From DATKMS01 sp041497995 (GTDB lineage: Bacteria > Desulfobacterota > Binatia > HRBIN30), in assembly GCA_041497995.1 (NCBI GenBank), contig JBGQHM010000007.1, positions 1 to 42,343 of the forward strand: a stretch of DNA of 42,343 bases. The letters run 5' to 3'. Positions 9,558-18,190 of the stretch are shown here, in pieces (within the stretch, counting starts at the first letter, position 1; every line of letters begins with the position of its first letter). A program made the position numbers and the translations under genes. The notes beneath the pieces are model-generated. The model was not told the origin of the DNA. It ran no database searches and saw nothing but the letters and a program-made list of their open reading frames with translations.

Positions 9558-10208
9558 TCACCCGCGCATGCCCAGCTGCGCTGCCGCCGGATGGAGACTC
9601 GCCGCTGCGCTCGGACGCGCGGCAACGCGCGCCAGCCACACCTGTACACGCTTCGCGTCGTCGGGAAGCGGCTGGCCGACACTGGCACCGAAGTCGAGCG
9701 CACAATAGAGGATGATGTCGGCGATGGTGAAGCGACCATCCACCACGAAGGGCCGGTCACCGAGAAGTCCGTCCAACCACGCGAGGTTGTCGCGTACGGT
9801 TGCCTTCAACCCGGGCGCAGCTTCGGGCAGGCAACGCATGCGCGTCTTGAAGAGATCGAGGCCTTCGGCGAAGCGAAAGCTATTGTAAATGTTCTCGGAG
9901 ATGCGTTGCTCGATGCGGCGCTGCCACATGCGCGTCTCAGCGCGCTCCTTCGCGGTCGAGCCGATGAGCACGGGCTGTGGATGCAACTCTTCGAGATACT
10001 CGAAGATGGCGACCGTCTCGCCGATCACCGTACCGTCGCCGAGATCGAGCGCCGGTACCTGTCCGCCAGGATTCTTGTCCGTGTAGGGCGGCTTGCGGTT
10101 GTCGCCGGCCAGAAGATCGATGTCCTTCGCCTCAACCGTGAGGCCCTTCTCGGCCAGGAACATCCGCAGTGCGCGCGGGTTGGGTCCGAATGAATTGTAA
10201 AAGAACAT
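9558..10208 (-). CDS. Glutathione S-transferase family protein
   Basis: This 216-residue cytosolic protein has an N-terminal thioredoxin-like domain (NSFGPNPRALRMFLAEKGL, then GGQVPALDLGDGTVIGETVAI with the cis-Pro VPAL glutathione-binding turn) and an all-helical C-terminal domain (FVVDGRFTIADIILYCALDF contains the N-capping box). The start is the ATG at 10208, preceded by AAAGGAGGG; the frame is open further upstream but that part is the end of the SDR gene read in another frame. It lies 31 bases downstream of the SDR gene on the same strand, probably one transcript. Glutathione conjugation or dehalogenase-like chemistry is possible; the substrate is unknown. Confidence 0.9.
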   Translation of the reverse strand: MFFYNSFGPNPRALRMFLAEKGLTVEAKDIDLLAGDNRKPPYTDKNPGGQVPALDLGDGTVIGETVAIFEYLEELHPQPVLIGSTAKERAETRMWQRRIEQRISENIYNSFRFAEGLDLFKTRMRCLPEAAPGLKATVRDNLAWLDGLLGDRPFVVDGRFTIADIILYCALDFGASVGQPLPDDAKRVQVWLARVAARPSAAASLHPAAAQLGMRG

Positions 10209-10239
10209 GCCTGTTCCCTCCTTTGTTAGAGCTGTGGAC

Positions 10240-11001
10240 CTACGCGAGCGAGTGGCCGCCGTCAACGTAGAGCGTCGTGCCGGTGATGTAGCTCGTGGCG
10301 TCGGACGCCAAGAACACCGCTGCACCTTCCAGCTCCTGTGTGTCGCCGAGTCGGCCGCTGGGTAGCGCGGCGATGAATTGCTTGCCGCGCTCGGACGCGA
10401 AGAATTCGGCGTTCATGTCGGTGAGGAAGTACCCCGGGCACAAGGCGTTCACCTGAATGTCGTGCCGCATCCATTCGAGCGCCAGCGCGCGCGTGAACTG
10501 CACGATCGCTGCTTTGCTGGCGCAGTACGGCGACATGTAGCGCGCCACGCGCATGGCCATCACTGAGCCGACGTTGATCACCTTGCCGCTGCGTCGGCCG
10601 ATCATGTGCGGCCCAACGTGCTTGCAGCACAGCATGGGGCCACGCAGATTGACGTTCATGACCTGGTCCCAGTACGCCGTGTCCATCTCCACAACCGCGC
10701 GCGTGTCGCCAATGCCGGCATTGTTGACCAAGATGTCGATTTGCCCGAACTGGTGGATGACCTGCTGCACCATCGATTGGATGCTGGACTCGTCAGTCAC
10801 GTCGGCACACACGGCGAGCACGCGGCGCCCGTGCGCGCGCAACCCGGCGGCGGCCGTTTCGAGGTCGGCCTGCGTGCGGCTGACCACCGCCACATCGGCG
10901 CCTGCCCGCGCCAACGCAGCGGCAATCGCGCGGCCGAGTCCCTTGCTGCCGCCCGTCACCACGGCGCACTTGCCGGTCAGATCGAACCAGTTGGTTGGCA
11001 T
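10240..11001 (-). CDS. Short-chain dehydrogenase/reductase
   Basis: This 253-residue classical SDR is an NAD(P)-dependent oxidoreductase of the FabG-like group. Motifs are TGGSKGLG in the cofactor loop (about residues 16-23), NNAG (93-96), and the catalytic set Ser146, Tyr159 and Lys163 in YCASK. The C-terminal LYVDGGHSLA is the common end of the family. Arg42 after the second strand (VVSRTQ) suggests NADPH preference, which is inference. It is the first gene of a likely SDR-GST operon and diverges from the large secreted enzyme at 11172, leaving a 170-base region that must hold both promoters. Confidence 0.92.
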   Translation of the reverse strand: MPTNWFDLTGKCAVVTGGSKGLGRAIAAALARAGADVAVVSRTQADLETAAAGLRAHGRRVLAVCADVTDESSIQSMVQQVIHQFGQIDILVNNAGIGDTRAVVEMDTAYWDQVMNVNLRGPMLCCKHVGPHMIGRRSGKVINVGSVMAMRVARYMSPYCASKAAIVQFTRALALEWMRHDIQVNALCPGYFLTDMNAEFFASERGKQFIAALPSGRLGDTQELEGAAVFLASDATSYITGTTLYVDGGHSLA

Positions 11002-11171
11002 AGTTGAGCCCCGCGGCTCTTATAGAAAGTTCCGGCAGGCGGTTCCAGCTGGGCGCCGTCCGTCGCAGTGCGTCACAAAGTAATGGCGATTTGTCGCGAT
11101 TTATGAATGATGCGATTGAGGGGCGGTAACTCCCACTGTGCGGCGTGTAGGGATGGAGGGGTAGGTCGACC

Positions 11172-14100
11172 ATGACAAGCGTGGGACACAAAGCCTGGGT
11201 GGTGGTCGTGGCACTCGTGCTGGCACGCAGCTGTGCAGTTTCAGCGGAAACCGTGCTTGACGACTTCGACGAGCTGACGGGGTGGACGGCCACCGCCTCG
11301 GACGGCGCGCGCGTCGAGATCGCGCGCGATGCCGGCCATGCCGGCATGAGCCTGCGCATCGATTTTGACCTCGGTGCCGGCGGCTACGTGATTGCCCGTA
11401 AGGCGTTCGCCATCTCGCTGCCGGCCAACTACGCGTTCAAGTTCTTCGTGCGTGGTGAGGCGCCGCCGAACACGCTCGAGTTCAAGCTCGTCGACCGGTC
11501 CGGCCAGAATGTCTGGTGGTACAACCAGCGCGACTTCACGTTCCCGCCGGAGTGGCACCAGGTCTTGATCAAGAAGCCACGCATCCAATTCGCGTGGGGA
11601 CCGCTCGGCGGCGGGCCCCCGAAGAACATCGCTTACATCGAGTTCGCCATCCAAGCCGGCAGCGGCGGTACCGGGTCGGTATGGATCGACGACTTCAGCC
11701 TCGAGGAACGTGAGACTGCCAGCCGGGTTAATGGTAAGCCCACCATTTCCGCGTCTACGTCGAGCAGCGGCCACGAACCTGAACGTATGCTCGACCAGAA
11801 CCCGGAGACCAGTTGGCACAGTGGCGCGTTGGCCGCGCGCCAGTGGGTGACTCTCGACTTCATCAAACGACGCGAGTACGGCGGCCTGGTCATCGACTGG
11901 GACCCGGACGACTACGCGCCCACATACCAGGTCCAGACCTCCGACGACGGAGAGAACTGGATCACGGTCTACAGCTGTACCGCCGGGAACGGTGGCCGCG
12001 ACTACATCTACCTGCCGGACGGCGAGTCGCGCTACATCCGGTTCGACATGGAACAGAGCAGCCGCGACCAAGGCTATGGGATCCGCGAGCTGACCGTCGA
12101 GCCGTTCGAGTTCTCCGCATCGCCCAACCAATTCTTCGAAGCCATCGCCCGCGACGCCCCCACCGGGACGTACCCCAAGTACTTCTCAGACAAGCAGACG
12201 TACTGGACCGTGATCGGTGCGCGCGGCGACGACGCCGAAGCCTTGATGAACGAGGAGGGGATGCTGGAAGTCGACAAGGGAGCTTTCTCGATCGAGCCCT
12301 TCCTCTATGCCGACGGCGCACTCATTACGTGGAACTCCGTCCACATCGGTCAACAGCTCGAGCGCGGCTATTTACCGATCCCGACGGTTACATGGCAGAC
12401 GGATCAGCTCGGGCTGACGGTGACTGCGTTTGCGGCGGGGCCACCAGGTGAGTCGACACTCTATGTCCGCTATCACGTGGCGAACGACGGCGACGCGCCG
12501 CGTGACGTCACGCTGTTCGTGACGGTGCGGCCGTTCCAGGTGCTGCCGCCCTGGCAGACCCTGAACATGGTCGGCGGCGTCACGGCGATCCGTGATCTGT
12601 TGTTCGCCGGGCGCACCGTGTGGGTGAACGGTGAGAAAGCGGTACACGCGCTGACGCCGCCCGACCGCTTCGGTGCCGCGACATTCGAGGAGAACCTGGT
12701 CACCGACTTTCTGCTGCAAGGCAAGATGCCGCTGCGCACACAGATCTCCGACCCGCTCGGTTACGCGTCGGGTGCCCTCGAATACACGTTCCATCTAGCC
12801 GGGGGCACCAGTGAGGACGTCTACATCGCCGTGCCGTTCCACGACGCGGACGAGGCGGTCGGTCCCGGTATCGACGGCCCAGCGGCATTGTTCAGCCGGC
12901 TGCTCGACGAGACCGCGCGGCAGTGGGAGACGCTGCTCGAGCGCGTCGACTTCGCGCTCCCACCGGTCGCCACGCAAGTCGTGCGAACGATCAAAAGTAC
13001 GCTGGCGTACATCCTGATCAACCGCGACGGGGCGGCCATCCAGCCCGGCTCACGCACCTACGCGCGCTCGTGGATTCGCGATGGCGCCGTGACGTCGACG
13101 GCGTTGCTCGAGATGGGATTCACAGAGGAGGTACGCGATTTCATCCGCTGGTTTTCGCAATACCAATTCGCGGACGGCCGCATCCCGTGTTGCGTCGATC
13201 GGCGCGGCGCCGACTCGGTGTTGGAGAACGACAGCAACGGCGAGTTCATTTACACGGTTGCCGAGTACTATCGCTATACGCACGACGTCGGGTTTGTGAA
13301 CGACCTCTGGCCCGCCGTCATCAAGGCCATCGATTACCTCTCGGGGTTGCGCCAACAGCGGATGACGGACGTGTACAAGCGGCCCGACAAGCAAGCGTTC
13401 TACGGTCTCCTGCCCGAATCGATCAGCCATGAAGGGTACTCGTCACATCCGGTGCACTCGTACTGGGACGACTTCTTCGCGTTGCGTGCCTTCAAGGACG
13501 CCGCGCACCTCGCTGTGGCTGTCGGCGACGACGAACACGCCGCGTCGTTTGCGGCACTGCGCGACGCGTTCCGCACCGACCTCTACACATCAATCACCAA
13601 GGCGATGGCCGATCACAAGATCGACTACATCCCGGGCTCGGTCGAGTACGGCGACTTCGATCCGACATCGACGGCAATTGCCGTTACGCTGGGCGGCGAG
13701 TCGCTGAACTTGCCGCAAGAAGCGTTGCGGCGCACCTTCGACAAGTACTACGCCCACGTCGAGACGCGGCACCACAGCGACACGCAGGGCGACGCGTACA
13801 CACCGTACGAGCTGCGCAACGTCGACGCACTCGTCTTGCTCGGCGAGCGCGAGCGCGCCCTGGAGATCCTCGACGACATGCTCGGCGACCAGCGGCCACA
13901 GGCGTGGAACGAGTGGGCGGAGATCGTTTGGCGCGACGCCAGCGCGCCGCGGTTCATCGGCGACATGCCGCATACCTGGGTCGCCTCGAGCTTCATCCTT
14001 GCGGTGCGCAGCATGGCTGCGTATGAACGCGAGACCGACGACGCCTTGGTGCTGGCCGCCGGGCTCCCGCAAGCGTGGGTGATGAGTGACGCGGGCGTCA

Positions 14101-14387
14101 CATTCAAACGCCTGCCGACCCACTACGGCGTGCTGCACTACACGCTGCAGCGCGCTGGGACCAACGCGCTGCACCTGCGGTTGTGGGGTGACCTGACGCT
14201 GCCGCCGGGCAACATCGTCGTGCAGCCGCCACTGCCGCACGCACTCACCGCCGTCAGCGTAAACGGCATGGCGGTACAGACGTTCACCGCTGACAGCGCC
14301 ACCGTCAGTGAGTTCCCCGCCGAGGTCGTGCTGACCTACGCGTCGCCGGCGGAAACGCCTACCGCACCCCCGTCCGCCACACCGTGA
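11172..14387 (+). CDS. Secreted discoidin-domain (alpha/alpha)6-barrel glycosidase-like protein
   Basis: This 1071-residue protein starts with a signal peptide (MTSVGHKAWVVVVALVLARS then SCAVSA). Residues about 27-178 form a jelly-roll, carbohydrate-binding-like domain ending in GSVWIDDFSLEE. Residues about 183-312 are an F5/8-type-C (discoidin) domain, recognisable from PERMLDQNPETSWHSG and YIRFDMEQ. A beta-rich linker follows, then an (alpha/alpha)6 barrel from about residue 600 with YARSWIRDGA (about 631-640), SYWDDFFALRAFKDAA (about 763) and QAWNEWAEIVWRD (about 910). The barrel resembles glucoamylase/debranching-type folds, but I cannot assign a numbered GH family. GGAGGG lies about 10 bases before the ATG. 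Its stop overlaps the start of the GH94 gene, so the two are made together; this one outside the cytoplasm, the next one inside. Substrate is unproven; a beta-glucan is inferred from the partner. Confidence 0.85.
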   Translation: MTSVGHKAWVVVVALVLARSCAVSAETVLDDFDELTGWTATASDGARVEIARDAGHAGMSLRIDFDLGAGGYVIARKAFAISLPANYAFKFFVRGEAPPNTLEFKLVDRSGQNVWWYNQRDFTFPPEWHQVLIKKPRIQFAWGPLGGGPPKNIAYIEFAIQAGSGGTGSVWIDDFSLEERETASRVNGKPTISASTSSSGHEPERMLDQNPETSWHSGALAARQWVTLDFIKRREYGGLVIDWDPDDYAPTYQVQTSDDGENWITVYSCTAGNGGRDYIYLPDGESRYIRFDMEQSSRDQGYGIRELTVEPFEFSASPNQFFEAIARDAPTGTYPKYFSDKQTYWTVIGARGDDAEALMNEEGMLEVDKGAFSIEPFLYADGALITWNSVHIGQQLERGYLPIPTVTWQTDQLGLTVTAFAAGPPGESTLYVRYHVANDGDAPRDVTLFVTVRPFQVLPPWQTLNMVGGVTAIRDLLFAGRTVWVNGEKAVHALTPPDRFGAATFEENLVTDFLLQGKMPLRTQISDPLGYASGALEYTFHLAGGTSEDVYIAVPFHDADEAVGPGIDGPAALFSRLLDETARQWETLLERVDFALPPVATQVVRTIKSTLAYILINRDGAAIQPGSRTYARSWIRDGAVTSTALLEMGFTEEVRDFIRWFSQYQFADGRIPCCVDRRGADSVLENDSNGEFIYTVAEYYRYTHDVGFVNDLWPAVIKAIDYLSGLRQQRMTDVYKRPDKQAFYGLLPESISHEGYSSHPVHSYWDDFFALRAFKDAAHLAVAVGDDEHAASFAALRDAFRTDLYTSITKAMADHKIDYIPGSVEYGDFDPTSTAIAVTLGGESLNLPQEALRRTFDKYYAHVETRHHSDTQGDAYTPYELRNVDALVLLGERERALEILDDMLGDQRPQAWNEWAEIVWRDASAPRFIGDMPHTWVASSFILAVRSMAAYERETDDALVLAAGLPQAWVMSDAGVTFKRLPTHYGVLHYTLQRAGTNALHLRLWGDLTLPPGNIVVQPPLPHALTAVSVNGMAVQTFTADSATVSEFPAEVVLTYASPAETPTAPPSATP

Positions 14388-17300
14388 TGCCGTCGGCACG
14401 AACGAACGACGCGGCGCCGCACGCCCGCTTGCTCTCGAACGGGCGATACACAGTGCTCGTCACTGATGTCGGAAGCGGTTTCTCGGCGTGCAACGGCTAT
14501 GCGCTGACCGGCTGGAACGCCGACCGCACCGAAGACAGCGATGGCTTCTTCATCTACCTGCGCGACCTCGACCGCGACGTCTCGTGGTCCGCCGGCCATC
14601 AGCCGGTGCACGCCCGTACCGACAGGTACGAGGTCAGCGATGCACCTGGCCGTGTGATGATCACGCGCGAGACGTCGGAGATCGAGACGCAGCTCGAGGT
14701 CTGCGTCGTCCCGGGCCGCGACCTCGAGCTGCGGCGGCTGCACATCCGCAACCGCTCGCAGCAGCCGCGCCGCATCGAGGTCACCAGCTACGTCGAAGTC
14801 GTGCTCAACTCCACCGCCGCACATGCGGCGCACCCGGCATTCTCGAAGCTGTTCGTGGAGACGGAGTACGCGCATCCCGGCGTCCTGCTGGCGCACCGTC
14901 GACCACGCAGCAACAGCGAGCATCACCCGTGGATGATGCATGGCCTGTTGGGTGGCGATGCGGCGGTGCAGTACGAGACGGATCGTGCGCGTTTCATCGG
15001 CCGCGGTCGAACGCTGGCGCGGCCGTTGGCGTTGAACGGCAACGCACAGCTCTCTGGGACCGTAGGCAGCGTGCTCGATCCGGTCTTCAGCCTCCGCCAC
15101 GTGGTAGCGCTCGCTGCCGGTGCCGACGCACAACTCACGCTGCTGTTGGGTGCGGCACCGACACGCGACGGAGCGCTGCAGCTGGCAACGCTGGAGAACG
15201 GCGATGCGCTGTTCAGCGACGCCGGCGAATACGAGCGCGCGCTGATTCGCCGCCTCGGCATCGCCGACGAGCGCGCCGCCTATTGGCAGGAGCTGGCCGG
15301 GGCGATGCTCTACGGCCATCCGGCCCTGCGCGCCGACGCCGCCGTCCTCCGACGCGCGCATGGTCACGTCTCGGACCTCGCACAGCACGGCCTCGGCAAT
15401 GCGCAACTACTCGCCGTGGTTTGCGCTGAACAGGCCGATGACGACCTCGCACGTAGTCTCGTCGAAGCGCGCGCGTATTGGCAGAGCAAGGGCCTGCGGG
15501 TGGACCTGGTCCTCCTCTGCGCCAACGCGGGTGATGCCAGTGGCACGGCGGACCATGATGGAGCCGTTGTCCTGCGGCGCGCAGATGTACCGCCTGCGGT
15601 TCTCGACGTGATGCTGGCGTCTGCGCACCTCGTCGCTGCCGGTGCGTTGCCAGCACTCACAGACAGCAGTCAGGCAAGCTCGCACCGCTCTGCAGGGCAA
15701 GCCCTGCCACTACAGGATTCAGAGGCGACGACGACACCTCCTGACTCCCTGCTCTACTTCAACGGCCACGGTGGCTTCGCACCCGGCGGCACCGAGTACG
15801 TGATCCATGTCGAGCCGGCCGCGCGCCAACCGCCGATGCCATGGACCAACGTTGTCGCCAACGAGACGTTCGGGTTCTTGGTGAGCGAGAGCGGCGCCGG
15901 GTACACCTGGAGCCGCAACAGCCGCGAGAACCGGTTGACGCCGTGGTGCAATGATCCGATCTGTGACCCGCACGGCGAGGCGTTCTACATCCGCGACGAC
16001 GACGCGATGGTGTTCTGGTCACCCCTGCCCGGCCCCAGCCCTGACGGCGCAGGTTACGAAGTGCGCCACGGCTTTGGCTACACCCAATGGCAACATTCCA
16101 GTCGCGGCCTGGATCAGGAGGTCGTGCAGTTCGTTCCACGGCACGACCCGGTCAAGATCACGCGCGTGCGCCTGACCAACACCGGTGGGCGGATCCGCCA
16201 CCTCTCGCTCTTCGCCTACGCCCACCTGGTGATGGGTGTCCTGCCGTCGGAGAGTGGCCGATATGTCGTCACCGAGTGTAATGGGGATGCGCTCGTCGCG
16301 CGGAACCAGCTCAACAACGAGTTCAGTGACGCCGTCGTCTTCACCGCAGCGGTGGCACCGAACGCCGCCGCACCCGCACGGTTTACAGGTGACCGGACGG
16401 CATTCATCGGCCGCAACGGTTCTGCCGTAGCACCAGCAGCGCTGTGTGCCGACACCACACTCGAGCAGCGCACGGGCGCCGGCCTCGATCCGTGTGCCGC
16501 CGTGCAGGTCACGGTGGAGATCGCCCCCGGCGCGACGCTCGAGTGTGCGTTCCTGCTGGGCGAGACGACAGATGACGCAAGTGCACGGGCGCTGATCGCG
16601 CGCTACCGCCAACCGGGCGCCATCGACCACGCCCTCGAAGAAGTGCGCAGCTTCTGGCAGCACACCTTGGCCGCGGTGCAAGTGCACACACCGTCGTCTG
16701 CCATCGATCTGATGGCGAACGGTTGGTTGCTCTATCAGGATCTGAGCTGTCGCCTGTGGGGCCGTTCGGCGTTCTACCAATCGGGTGGCGCCTTCGGCTT
16801 CCGCGACCAGTTGCAGGACAGCGCCGCGCTGATCTACACGCGCCCCGACCTGACGCGCGCCCAGATCGTGTTGCACGCAGCGCATCAGTTCGTCGAGGGC
16901 GACGTGCTGCACTGGTGGCATCCGCCCACCAGCCGTGGCATCCGCACGCGCTTCTGCGACGATCTGGTCTGGCTGCCGTACATCGTCGCCTTCTACGTGC
17001 AGACGACCGGTGACTGGAGCGTGCTCGACGAGTCGGCCGGCTTCATGAGCGCGCGTGCGCTCGCACCGGATGAGGACGAAGCGTATCTGTTCCCGACACC
17101 GTCGGGTGAGACCGCAGACGTCTACGCGCACTGTTGCCGCGCGCTCGATCGCTCGTTGACGCGCGGCGCGCACGGTCTGCCGTTGATGGGCACCGGAGAC
17201 TGGAACGACGGCATGAACCGCGTCGGGCGCGAAGGCCGTGGCGAGAGCGTGTGGATGGGCTTCTTCCTCTACCGCGTTCTGGACGAGTTCATCCCCATCT

Positions 17301-18187
17301 GCGTGCGCCGTGCCGACACCGCACGCGTCGCACGCTATCACGCCTACCAAGACGAGCTCGCCGTCGCACTCAACGACGCGGGGTGGGACGGCCAGTGGTA
17401 CCGCCGCGCTTACTATGATGACGGCACACCGTTGGGCTCAAGTGACAACGACGAGTGCCGCATCGACGCGCTCGCCCAGGCGTGGGCGGTGATCTCCAAA
17501 GCTGCGCCGGCGGCACGCGCCGCACAGGCGATGGACGCCGTCGAGCAACATCTCGTTTCGACAGACGCCGGCATTGTTCGCCTGCTCACCCCGCCGTTTG
17601 ACCGCAGCCCACATGATCCCGGCTACATCAAAGGCTACGTCCCAGGCATCCGTGAAAATGGCGGTCAGTACACCCACGCGGCCGTGTGGGTCGTACGGGC
17701 GCTCGCCGAGTTGGGCAGACGCGATCGCGCCGCAATGCTTCTCGAGATGCTCGGACCGATCCATCACACGCGTACGGCGGAACGGGTTGCCGTCTATCAG
17801 GTCGAGCCCTATGTCGTCGCCGCCGACATTTATGGCGTCAGCCCACACGTCGGGCGCGGCGGCTGGACCTGGTACACGGGCTCCGCCGGCTGGATGTATC
17901 GCGTCGCGTTGGAGTCGGTGCTCGGCCTGCGATTGGAAGGCGGCACGCTCCTACGGATCGCACCCCGCATCCCGGATCGCTGGACGGGTTTCACGCTACG
18001 CTATCGGGCCACCGATGGCGCGACGTACTACGAGATCGAAGTCCGCAATCCGACCGGCAACGCGGCCACGGTCGTTGCGGTCACCATCGATGGCAGGTCT
18101 GGAGTCATCGACGACGGAGCCGCCTGCATCCCGATCGCATCGGACCGTGGCGCCCATCAGGTCTGCGTCACTCTCGGAGCCGAGTGA
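14384..18187 (+). CDS. GH94 glycoside phosphorylase, cyclic-glucan-synthase C-terminal type
   Basis: This 1267-residue protein corresponds to the C-terminal part of cyclic beta-1,2-glucan synthase (NdvB/ChvB) without the GT84 synthase and membrane part. The first half opens with LLSNGRYTVLVTDVGSGFSA, a GT36 beta-sandwich; a second copy starts near residue 455 (LLYFNGHGGFAPGG, later NETFGFLVSESGAGYTWSRN and RLTPWCNDP). The catalytic (alpha/alpha)6 barrel follows, with GRSAFYQSGGAFGFRDQLQD and GTGDWNDGMN (about 937-946) that carries the general acid Asp. Such stand-alone proteins include 1,2-beta-oligoglucan phosphorylases, which release glucose 1-phosphate. There is no signal peptide, so it acts in the cytoplasm. 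GTG 14384 or ATG 14387 may start it; both overlap the preceding stop. A palindromic repeat lies in the linker between halves. Cellobiose or other beta-glucosides cannot be excluded as substrate. Confidence 0.93.
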   Translation: MMPSARTNDAAPHARLLSNGRYTVLVTDVGSGFSACNGYALTGWNADRTEDSDGFFIYLRDLDRDVSWSAGHQPVHARTDRYEVSDAPGRVMITRETSEIETQLEVCVVPGRDLELRRLHIRNRSQQPRRIEVTSYVEVVLNSTAAHAAHPAFSKLFVETEYAHPGVLLAHRRPRSNSEHHPWMMHGLLGGDAAVQYETDRARFIGRGRTLARPLALNGNAQLSGTVGSVLDPVFSLRHVVALAAGADAQLTLLLGAAPTRDGALQLATLENGDALFSDAGEYERALIRRLGIADERAAYWQELAGAMLYGHPALRADAAVLRRAHGHVSDLAQHGLGNAQLLAVVCAEQADDDLARSLVEARAYWQSKGLRVDLVLLCANAGDASGTADHDGAVVLRRADVPPAVLDVMLASAHLVAAGALPALTDSSQASSHRSAGQALPLQDSEATTTPPDSLLYFNGHGGFAPGGTEYVIHVEPAARQPPMPWTNVVANETFGFLVSESGAGYTWSRNSRENRLTPWCNDPICDPHGEAFYIRDDDAMVFWSPLPGPSPDGAGYEVRHGFGYTQWQHSSRGLDQEVVQFVPRHDPVKITRVRLTNTGGRIRHLSLFAYAHLVMGVLPSESGRYVVTECNGDALVARNQLNNEFSDAVVFTAAVAPNAAAPARFTGDRTAFIGRNGSAVAPAALCADTTLEQRTGAGLDPCAAVQVTVEIAPGATLECAFLLGETTDDASARALIARYRQPGAIDHALEEVRSFWQHTLAAVQVHTPSSAIDLMANGWLLYQDLSCRLWGRSAFYQSGGAFGFRDQLQDSAALIYTRPDLTRAQIVLHAAHQFVEGDVLHWWHPPTSRGIRTRFCDDLVWLPYIVAFYVQTTGDWSVLDESAGFMSARALAPDEDEAYLFPTPSGETADVYAHCCRALDRSLTRGAHGLPLMGTGDWNDGMNRVGREGRGESVWMGFFLYRVLDEFIPICVRRADTARVARYHAYQDELAVALNDAGWDGQWYRRAYYDDGTPLGSSDNDECRIDALAQAWAVISKAAPAARAAQAMDAVEQHLVSTDAGIVRLLTPPFDRSPHDPGYIKGYVPGIRENGGQYTHAAVWVVRALAELGRRDRAAMLLEMLGPIHHTRTAERVAVYQVEPYVVAADIYGVSPHVGRGGWTWYTGSAGWMYRVALESVLGLRLEGGTLLRIAPRIPDRWTGFTLRYRATDGATYYEIEVRNPTGNAATVVAVTIDGRSGVIDDGAACIPIASDRGAHQVCVTLGAE
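15692..15707. repeat. Palindromic repeat inside the GH94 reading frame
   Basis: GCAGGGC and GCCCTGC, separated by AA, form a perfect 7-bp hairpin at codons 437-442. The encoded stretch (HRSAGQALPLQDSEATTT) is low in family resemblance and lies in the linker between the two homologous halves. The sequence looks like a GC-rich dispersed palindrome that inserted without closing the frame. Confidence 0.6.
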
Positions 18188-18190
18188 GCT

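Noticed and set aside
16019..17350. 443-residue open frame on the minus strand
   Set aside because: It lies inside the GH94 gene on the other strand, with no recognisable domain.
14384..18187. Full cyclic beta-1,2-glucan synthase
   Set aside because: The protein has no membrane segments and no GT84 domain; it corresponds only to the C-terminal part.
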